A DNA stretch of 50,533 bases, from contig JAUIKE010000043.1 in assembly GCA_030430845.1 (NCBI GenBank), positions 1-50,533 on the forward strand. Reading direction: 5' to 3'. Position 1 is the stretch's first letter. Each line of letters starts with the position of its first letter. Position numbers and translations under genes: made by a program. The notes under the pieces were generated by a model. The model had not been told where the DNA came from and did not search any database. It saw nothing but the letters and a program-made list of their open reading frames with translations. This DNA is from Bacteroidia bacterium. GTDB taxonomy: Bacteria; Bacteroidota; Bacteroidia; Chitinophagales; Saprospiraceae. This document shows, piece by piece, positions 45,258 to 50,533 of the stretch.

Positions 45258-47296
45258 TGGTTTTTCATTTTTACCATGGTTAGAATCGTGGCAATGGCTA
45301 CCGTTTCGTCTGTTTCATCATATACTTCTACCAGCCACTTTACAATACCTTTTCGAATATCTTCCTCGTCTCTTTTTTCCTGTGCAGTTTTTTGCTTAAC
45401 CGTTAGCTTCACACCGATGGTCATGCCTGGATAAACTGGCTTGGTAAAGCGGCATTCCTCCAGGCCGTAGTTCAACAGAACCGGGCCTTTGCGTGGCTCC
45501 ACAAACAGGCCGGCTGCTTTGGATAAAACCCAGTAGCCGTGAGCTACATTTTTTTCGAAGATGGTTCCATCCAAAGAAGTGGCATCTACATGTGCATAGA
45601 AACGGTCGCCACTGACATTGGCGAAGTTGATGATATCTGTTTCGGTGACGGTATGTTTGGCGGTAATGAGGGTATCGCCGACTTCCAACTCTTCAAAATA
45701 TTTCAAAAAAGGATGCAGTCTGCTTTCCTTTTGCTTGCCTCCTACCTGATACTGATTGGTCAGGGCCGTGATCATGGTCGGGTGTCCCTGAATAGCTGTA
45801 CGCTGCAAATAGTGCTTTACGCCTCTGACGCCGCCCATTTCTTCGCCGCCGCCGGCACGTCCCGGGCCGCCATGAGATAACATGGGCATGGGCGATCCAT
45901 GCCCCGTGCTTTCTTTGGCGCTTTCTTCGTTTAAAACCAGGATACGACCATGAAAAGGAGCCGATTCCATCACATAAGTCTTGGCAATATTTTCGCTGGC
46001 CGTTGCGATGGTACTCACCAGCGAGCCTTTACCCATATTGGCTAATTCTACCGCCTCTTCCATATTCCGGTAAGGCATGATCGTGCTGACCGGGCCGAAA
46101 GCCTCCACTTCATGCGTAGCAGTTTTATGGAAAGGATCTTCATTCAGAAATACGATCGGCGAAAAGAAGGCTCCCTTGTTTTTATCCGCCCCCGTCACCT
46201 CGAAATTATCCAGGTCGCCAAATACGATGGAAGAACTTTGAGCAAGCTGCTGTACCCGCTTGCGTACTTCTTCTTGCTGGGATTTGGCCACCAAAGCGCC
46301 CATTTTTACTCCTTCTACGCTAGGATCACCAATCACGGTTTTGGATAAAGACTTACCTAAAGCTATTTGTACATCTTCCACCAGGGCTTCCGGCACAATG
46401 ATCCGGCGGATAGCGGTACACTTCTGGCCACATTTTACGGTAATCTCACGACGCACTTCGCGGATGAACAGATCAAAAGTAGGTGTTCCCGGTACCGCAT
46501 CTTCTCCCAGCACAGCGGCATTCAAACTATCCGCTTCCATATTGAACGGCACGGCATTTTCGATGATGCTGGGATATTGCTTGAGCATCTTGCCCGTACT
46601 GGCCGAGCCGGTAAAAGTGACGACGTCCTGAGAGGTGACCGGATCCAGAATTCCGACTCCTTTTCCACAGACTAATTGGATAGCACCTTCCGGTAATATT
46701 TTTGAATCGATGATGTCCTTAACCATAGCTTCGGTCAGGAAAGAGGTCAATTCAGATGGTTTGACCACACAGGGTACTCCGGCCAGCAAATTCACAGAAA
46801 CCTTCTCAAGCATCCCCCAGATGGGAAAGTTAAATGCATTGATATGGATGGCCACTCCATGCTTGGGCACCATAATATGATGGCCGATAAAGGTCCCCTC
46901 TTTTGAAAGGCTCGCCGCTTCTCCATCTACATAAAAAGGCTCATCGGGAAACTGCCGCCGCAGGCTCGCATAGGCAAACAAGGTGCCGATCCCTCCGTCG
47001 ATATCGATCCAGCTGTCGGTTTTGGTAGCTCCCGTTCTGTAGCTTAATGGGTAATATTTTTTGCGGATGCCATGCAGGTGAAGGGCCAGTTTTTTCAGCA
47101 TCAATCCTCTTTCCCGGAAAGTCAATCTTCTTAGCGCAGGGCCGCCCGTTTTGCGGGCATAATCCAAGATTTTCTCAAATTCAAGGCCTTCTGAGCTACA
47201 GGTAGCGATCAAGTCTCCGCTAATGGCATCGTATTGAGGTTCTCCACTGCCGTCATGCGGCAGCCAGCGGCCCATTATATAGTTGTGGGTCTTCAT
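45254..47296 (-). CDS. paaZ: PaaZ-type bifunctional aldehyde dehydrogenase / enoyl-CoA hydratase
   Basis: 680 residues. The N-terminal aldehyde dehydrogenase (about 1-520) has the catalytic cysteine in KCGQKCTAIRRIIVP and the NAD fold TFTGSASTGKML. The C-terminal MaoC-like hydratase (about 535-680) has FANVSGDRFYAHVDATS and VAHGYWVLSKAAGLFV. This two-domain order is that of PaaZ, which opens the oxepin-CoA ring of the aerobic phenylacetate pathway. In Bacteroidota lacking the other paa genes, close homologues may act on other acyl-CoA semialdehydes. A promoter with both consensus boxes lies about 240 bp upstream, and its leader contains 16 octamer repeats. Confidence 0.9.
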   Translation of the reverse strand: MKTHNYIMGRWLPHDGSGEPQYDAISGDLIATCSSEGLEFEKILDYARKTGGPALRRLTFRERGLMLKKLALHLHGIRKKYYPLSYRTGATKTDSWIDIDGGIGTLFAYASLRRQFPDEPFYVDGEAASLSKEGTFIGHHIMVPKHGVAIHINAFNFPIWGMLEKVSVNLLAGVPCVVKPSELTSFLTEAMVKDIIDSKILPEGAIQLVCGKGVGILDPVTSQDVVTFTGSASTGKMLKQYPSIIENAVPFNMEADSLNAAVLGEDAVPGTPTFDLFIREVRREITVKCGQKCTAIRRIIVPEALVEDVQIALGKSLSKTVIGDPSVEGVKMGALVAKSQQEEVRKRVQQLAQSSSIVFGDLDNFEVTGADKNKGAFFSPIVFLNEDPFHKTATHEVEAFGPVSTIMPYRNMEEAVELANMGKGSLVSTIATASENIAKTYVMESAPFHGRILVLNEESAKESTGHGSPMPMLSHGGPGRAGGGEEMGGVRGVKHYLQRTAIQGHPTMITALTNQYQVGGKQKESRLHPFLKYFEELEVGDTLITAKHTVTETDIINFANVSGDRFYAHVDATSLDGTIFEKNVAHGYWVLSKAAGLFVEPRKGPVLLNYGLEECRFTKPVYPGMTIGVKLTVKQKTAQEKRDEEDIRKGIVKWLVEVYDETDETVAIATILTMVKMKNQ

Positions 47297-47326
47297 ATTT
47301 ATAATTTGGTCTATTTTCGAGTTCCC

Positions 47327-47454
47327 GCTTACACGCTTACACGGTTACACGGTTACACGGTTACACGGTTACACAGTTACACAGTTACACAGTTACACAG
47401 TTACACAGTTACACAGTTACACAGTTACACAGTTACACAGTTACACAGTTACAC
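47327..47454. repeat. 16-copy octamer tandem repeat
   Basis: Exactly 128 bp: GCTTACAC x2, GGTTACAC x4 and AGTTACAC x10, read on the plus strand. The last ten are identical, a sign of recent expansion. On the paaZ strand each unit reads GTGTAACT-type, which contains GTG followed by TAA. It ends 30 bp before the paaZ ATG. Confidence 0.9.
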
Positions 47455-47542
47455 TATTAATAATAACAAATGCGATTCATCCAGGTTGGTTCACAGAGCT
47501 GGTAATTTTCTAAAATCAAGCTTCCGAATGAATGTTCGTTTG

Positions 47543-47574
47543 CAAAAATACAGAAATGAAAATAGTTTGCCAAA
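47543..47574 (-). promoter_or_regulatory. Promoter of the paaZ operon
   Basis: On the minus strand TTTG at 47574-47571, a 20-nt spacer and TATTTTTG at 47550-47543. Both boxes match the Bacteroidota consensus. The transcription start should be near 47536, about 240 nt before the ATG. Confidence 0.7.
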
Positions 47575-47596
47575 CCAATCATTGGTATGCCAAGAA

Positions 47597-47647
47597 AATA
47601 AGTGTCTTGGTGGCGGCCGTTGCCGCCATCAAGACACCAAACTTATA
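47597..47647. repeat. Palindrome after the PqqB-like gene
   Basis: GTCTTGGTGGCGG-type arm pairs with CCGCCATCAAGAC-type arm across a CCGTTG-like tip; a 3-nt bulge and one mismatch are present. The right arm holds the metallo-hydrolase stop codon (47643-47645). No U-tract on the minus strand. Confidence 0.65.
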
Positions 47648-48605
47648 AGGCTATCATCATCCCCTCCTCGGCTATATTAAGTCCGGCTGCTTTGATTTCC
47701 TGCCGGGCCGAGCTGTTTTCCTGCAAAACGGGATTGGTGTGGTTAAAATGGATGAAATAGATCTTGGCTTTCTCTTCGGCAGGTAGTTTGGAGAAAATCT
47801 GGATACTTTCTTCGATGAAGGGGTGTGGGATCTCGCTCATGTCGCGGCCCTGTATTTCTCCGTTTTTAAAAAAGGAGCCGTCCAGAAAGGCGTAATCCAC
47901 TTTTTTGACCTCCTCAACAATACTTTTTTCCCATAACTCCCATTTGTTGATGTCGGGGATAAAAAGGGCTTTTTTATTGAGGCCGTGGATCTGGTAGCCA
48001 ACCGTTTCGGAATATTCATCGCGGTGTGGAACTTGTAGGGGCACGACTTTTAAGTTGCCATCCAGCAAAACCGGCGTTTCATTTTGAAGGGCTTGCAAGG
48101 CAATATTTTTCAAGTTCACGAGTTGGGACCAGGGCCCGCTGCTTTCTAGAAAAGTTTTCATTTTGGGCATGGCATAGACCGGCATTTGGTTGGTACTGAC
48201 CACTTCTCTTCCCAGGTGCATCAGGCCCGTGTAGTGACCAATATGGGCGTGTGTAAGGAAGATGCCGGACAATTCAGTATCCAGGTCGTGCTCCAGGATG
48301 TGCCATTGGTCTCGGAAGTCAGGGGTGGCATCGAACATCCAGCTTTTTTGATTTTGCGGGTCCACCAGGGCCACGCAGCTGACCATTTTTCGTTTTTCGA
48401 GCTTATCCCAGACTTCTTTGCAGCAGTCTTTTTCGCAGCGAGCGTGCGGGAAGCCTCCGTCTTGGGCGATGCCGAGGACAGTGAGGTAGGGGGTGTTTAT
48501 TTGAATTTTTTCTACTTCATTATTAGTTGTTGAAGGAGCGGTTTCCGGAGCTTGGGAGCAGGAGAATAAAGAAAAAGGGAGGAGAAAAAAGAGGAGGTTT
48601 TTCAT
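47643..48605 (-). CDS. MBL-fold metallo-hydrolase, PqqB-like lipoprotein
   Basis: 320 residues with a lipoprotein signal (MKNLLFFLLPFSLFSC, Cys16). The fold of metallo-beta-lactamases is evident: TVLGIAQDGGFPHARCEKDCC (a PqqB-like start with Cys57, Cys61 and Cys62), then the metal motif FLTHAHIGHYTGLMHLG. This is HxHxGH (His119, His121, His124), where the usual HxHxDH Asp is Gly. PqqB proteins likewise deviate in this motif. Other MBL signatures are IPDINKWELW, DYAFLDGSFF and YFIHFNHTNP. The rest of a PQQ pathway is not present, so a PQQ role is not implied; a secreted hydrolase is more likely. It is an isolated gene between two palindromes. Confidence 0.8.
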   Translation of the reverse strand: MKNLLFFLLPFSLFSCSQAPETAPSTTNNEVEKIQINTPYLTVLGIAQDGGFPHARCEKDCCKEVWDKLEKRKMVSCVALVDPQNQKSWMFDATPDFRDQWHILEHDLDTELSGIFLTHAHIGHYTGLMHLGREVVSTNQMPVYAMPKMKTFLESSGPWSQLVNLKNIALQALQNETPVLLDGNLKVVPLQVPHRDEYSETVGYQIHGLNKKALFIPDINKWELWEKSIVEEVKKVDYAFLDGSFFKNGEIQGRDMSEIPHPFIEESIQIFSKLPAEEKAKIYFIHFNHTNPVLQENSSARQEIKAAGLNIAEEGMMIAL

Positions 48606-48630
48606 TTTTTTCGAGAAAGATAAAAATATT

Positions 48631-48674
48631 TAGCTTAGACCTCAAAGGTCTCGAGACCTTTGAGGTCTAAGCTA
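48631..48674. repeat. Perfect 44-bp palindrome
   Basis: Twenty-two bases (48631-48652) and their exact complement (48653-48674) without any spacer, centred on CTCGAG. It lies between the metallo-hydrolase start (48605) and the acetyltransferase stop (48785), both on the minus strand. A spacerless 44-bp palindrome is uncommon and can extrude as a cruciform. Confidence 0.85.
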
Positions 48675-48784
48675 GACTAGCTCTGCTTACAATTTTTTCT
48701 CAAAAAAGTTCCCTATTCCCCGACTTTCTGAAAAATATTTTCATCTCCCCTTCGTCGGCCATTCAGGATTAAAAAATTAGATCC

Positions 48785-49324
48785 TTACAACTTAATTAAA
48801 AAACATTTCCCCGTTCTCTTAAATAGTAGTTGATCGCTCATCTGATCATAGGAAGCTATATTTTCTCCTAATCGCTCGTAAAAAGGAAAAGATAGCGGGT
48901 GGGTGGAATTGACATAGATGTACTCAAATTTCTTTTCTGCATAAAAAGGAAAGACCACTGAATTTAGCCAATAACTACCATATCCCTGGCCCTTTACTAC
49001 AATGTGAAAGTACTTCAGCAAAAGAGATCGTTCTTCCTTTTCGATGTTGTATTTATTCTCCAGTTTTTGAATGTTCCCTCCCACTATCAGTGCCAGTCCG
49101 ATGATATCCTCCTGCCTAGCTATTAAATGAGTATTCATCCAGATGTCTTCTTCGGATTGGATCCGCTTTACCAGCTTTACCGCATGGGCACATTCATTGT
49201 AATCGTCCCACTGATCATTATCTTTTTTCCATTGAACAAAATGTTGAACTGGAAATAAATAGCTTTTGTCAAACTCTTGGCTGACAAAAAAACGAAGCGG
49301 CCCTTTTTCTGAAAGTAAAACCAT
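48785..49324 (-). CDS. GNAT family N-acetyltransferase-like protein
   Basis: 179 residues, cytoplasmic. The acetyl-CoA pyrophosphate loop appears in KYFHIVVKGQGYGSYWLNSVV (Q/R-x-x-G-x-G/A form, QGYGS), after a strand typical of motif D/A. The FPFYERLGENI segment is the usual C-terminal 'A..lYekLGF' helix. It is not assignable to a named subfamily; substrate unknown. A TATCTTTG box lies about 35 bp upstream of the ATG on the minus strand. It is monocistronic: a spacerless palindrome lies downstream. Confidence 0.7.
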   Translation of the reverse strand: MVLLSEKGPLRFFVSQEFDKSYLFPVQHFVQWKKDNDQWDDYNECAHAVKLVKRIQSEEDIWMNTHLIARQEDIIGLALIVGGNIQKLENKYNIEKEERSLLLKYFHIVVKGQGYGSYWLNSVVFPFYAEKKFEYIYVNSTHPLSFPFYERLGENIASYDQMSDQLLFKRTGKCFLIKL

Positions 49325-49354
49325 TTATAATTTTTAAATATGCGTTTTTTTTAT

Positions 49355-49362
49355 CAAAGATA
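49355..49362 (-). promoter_or_regulatory. Candidate -7 box of the acetyltransferase gene
   Basis: TATCTTTG (TAnnTTTG) 30 bp before the ATG at 49324; the -33 box is not clear. Confidence 0.4.
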
Positions 49363-49469
49363 TTAAGCCACTTTAAGTTAATCCTTTCCTTTATACGCCA
49401 AAAACATTTCTATTTGAATCAAAAAGATTGATAAGCGTCGATAATTTTTTCAAACGCAAAAGCTAAAGG

Positions 49470-50396
49470 ATGAAACATCTCTTCTCATTTTTATTCTTAA
49501 TATTGATCGCCCAGTGGAGCTTAGCACAAACCTCCAATGAAGCAGCCGACCAACTCAGAAAAGAAGGAAAACTGGCCGAAGCCATTGAGGCCTACAAAAC
49601 AACCTATTCCCAATCGCCCGACAACTGGCAAAACACCTATGATTTAGCCTGCGCCTTTGCGCTGACCTACCAAACGGACAGTGCTTTCCATTACCTCAAA
49701 ATCGCCCTGGAAGGCGAAGAAAGCTTATGGCCGCTGGCCGATTCGGACTTATTTGCCCTGGCCGGTGACCCAAGATGGGAAGAGGTCGAAACTTATCTGA
49801 TCCAAAAATTTCAAAAACAAAACGGAGCGCTCCCGCAGCCGGAATACGCGAAACAACTTCTGCGGTTAATTATAAAAGATCAGGCGCTGGATTATTACAT
49901 CGATCAGGCCAAGGCAGCTTACATGAAAGAAGGAAGTATTCCTCAATGGTACTACCCTTTGGGGGCCTACAAGCAGCAAATTATTGAGGAGAACTACGAG
50001 AGGCTTCAAAAATTACTGGAAAAAAACGGCTGGCCGAAATATTCAACTGTTGGGAAATTAGCCGCGGATGCCCCCTTATTGGTCATCAATCACCATGAAA
50101 GCGAATCGGTGCGGATAAAGTACTTGCCTCAAATAAAAGAGGCCTGTCTCGAAAAAGAAGGCAGTTGCATGGAATACGCCAAAATCCAGGACCGTATCCT
50201 CGTGAATACTGATCAAAAACAAATCTACGGCATGCAATTCCGCTACAATGCAAACAGAGAACTCGAACCCTTCCCCATCCAAGACCCGGAGTATGTGGAT
50301 CAGCGCCGTTTTGAAATCGGATTGGAGCCGCTGAAGGATTATTTGAAGCGGAAGATTAATTATGAATGGACGGTGGAGCAGAAGAAGAAGGAGTAA
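49470..50396 (+). CDS. Secreted TPR protein with DUF6624-like domain
   Basis: 308 residues with a signal peptide (MKHLFSFLFLILIAQWSLA). TPR-like helices cover about 22-100 (AADQLRKEGKLAEAIEAYKTTYSQSPDNWQNTYDLACAFAL). The second half looks like the DUF6624 domain: KNGWPKYSTVGKLAADAPLLVINHH, EYAKIQDRILVNTDQKQIYGMQF and DQRRFEIGLEPLKDYL. Domain function is unknown; its His/Asp-rich HH motif is noted but no activity can be assigned. It is expected in the periplasm or secreted. The next gene is on the opposite strand and converges. Confidence 0.8.
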   Translation: MKHLFSFLFLILIAQWSLAQTSNEAADQLRKEGKLAEAIEAYKTTYSQSPDNWQNTYDLACAFALTYQTDSAFHYLKIALEGEESLWPLADSDLFALAGDPRWEEVETYLIQKFQKQNGALPQPEYAKQLLRLIIKDQALDYYIDQAKAAYMKEGSIPQWYYPLGAYKQQIIEENYERLQKLLEKNGWPKYSTVGKLAADAPLLVINHHESESVRIKYLPQIKEACLEKEGSCMEYAKIQDRILVNTDQKQIYGMQFRYNANRELEPFPIQDPEYVDQRRFEIGLEPLKDYLKRKINYEWTVEQKKKE

Positions 50397-50407
50397 GAGT
50401 AGACTCT

Positions 50408-50533
50408 CTACCCCTTCTTAATCTCCTCCCAGGTCTGATACAAACTCTCCTGCTCCGGCCGGTCTTCGGGCATTTCCCGCAAAGGTTCACAAGCCTCCAG
50501 GCTGTCATAACAAGATTTTGGCAGGGTCTGGTA
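50408..50533 (-). CDS. C-terminal part of a gene running off the window
   Basis: Forty-one codons remain open from the right edge to TAG at 50408-50410, ending ESLYQTWEEIKKG. Codon use and the lack of stops fit a real C-terminus, converging on the TPR gene 11 bp away. It is too short to name the family. Confidence 0.5.
   Translation of the reverse strand, partial: YQTLPKSCYDSLEACEPLREMPEDRPEQESLYQTWEEIKKG

Larger units (their letters stand above)
47297..47642 (-). promoter_or_regulatory. paaZ upstream region: promoter, octamer tract and palindrome
   Basis: 346 bp. The octamer tract (47327-47454), the paaZ promoter boxes (47574-47543) and the left part of the palindrome after the metallo-hydrolase gene fill it. 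An apparent plus-strand frame through the octamers encodes only the repeat and is rejected. Confidence 0.6.

Noticed and set aside
47234..47680. 148-codon plus-strand frame with repeating YTVTQLHS residues
   Set aside because: The repeat comes only from the 8-bp tandem tract, which stays open in three frames by chance; start and end lie in unrelated sequence.

Overview
The window is chromosomal DNA of a member of the Bacteroidota, most likely a Saprospiria-type environmental bacterium. The evidence is a SusC/SusD pair with a one-protein hybrid two-component regulator, type IX secretion sorting domains (one CHU_C/type B and at least two C-terminal 'PNP' type A domains), a short primary sigma factor without region 1.1, a fused alpha/beta E1 dehydrogenase, and several promoters of the TTTG / TAnnTTTG type. 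Species assignment is inference.

Layout. 1-6.7 kb: rplS, a secreted PKD/CHU_C protein, a Sua5/YrdC-like protein, an S41 (CtpA-type) protease and an Lrp/AsnC regulator. 6.7-20.4 kb, all on the minus strand: a fructan-type polysaccharide utilization locus. Transcription order is periplasmic-binding-protein HTCS sensor/regulator, SusC, SusD, secreted GH32, secreted FG-GAP/ASPIC-UnbV protein, lipoprotein GH32. 20.6-28.5 kb: primary sigma factor rpoD, START-like protein plus AddB/RecB-like nuclease, LolA-like protein, M19 dipeptidase lipoprotein and a TonB-C-like protein. 28.5-33.3 kb: glgA-glgC glycogen operon, a small bTHX ribosomal protein gene, and a GH3-family protein. 33.3-42.3 kb: a 334-bp nested inverted-repeat element, a lipoprotein, a lipoprotein esterase divergent from a PLP decarboxylase with GACATGTC palindromes between them, a 1112-residue secreted repeat protein, and an MFS transporter broken by one in-frame TAA. 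42.3-50.5 kb: a paaZ / enoyl-CoA hydratase / fused E1 dehydrogenase run, a PqqB-like metallo-hydrolase, a GNAT acetyltransferase, a TPR/DUF6624 protein and the C-terminal end of one more minus-strand gene.

How genes work together. The fructan locus is self-consistent: the HTCS should sense a sugar in the periplasm and switch on SusC/SusD for import of oligofructans, which the two GH32 enzymes release. glgA and glgC make glycogen. paaZ and the hydratase overlap by 4 bp and suggest catabolism of aromatic or branched acyl-CoA.

The most unusual non-coding signal is a set of more than fifteen long, nearly perfect palindromes at gene borders. Each has its own arm sequence, many contain a neighbouring stop codon in an arm, and many have no U-tract. 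Beside them are three short-tandem-repeat tracts (7- or 8-bp period), one a 16-copy octamer that appears to lie in the paaZ mRNA leader. No tRNA, rRNA, CRISPR array, transposase or integrase was recognised.
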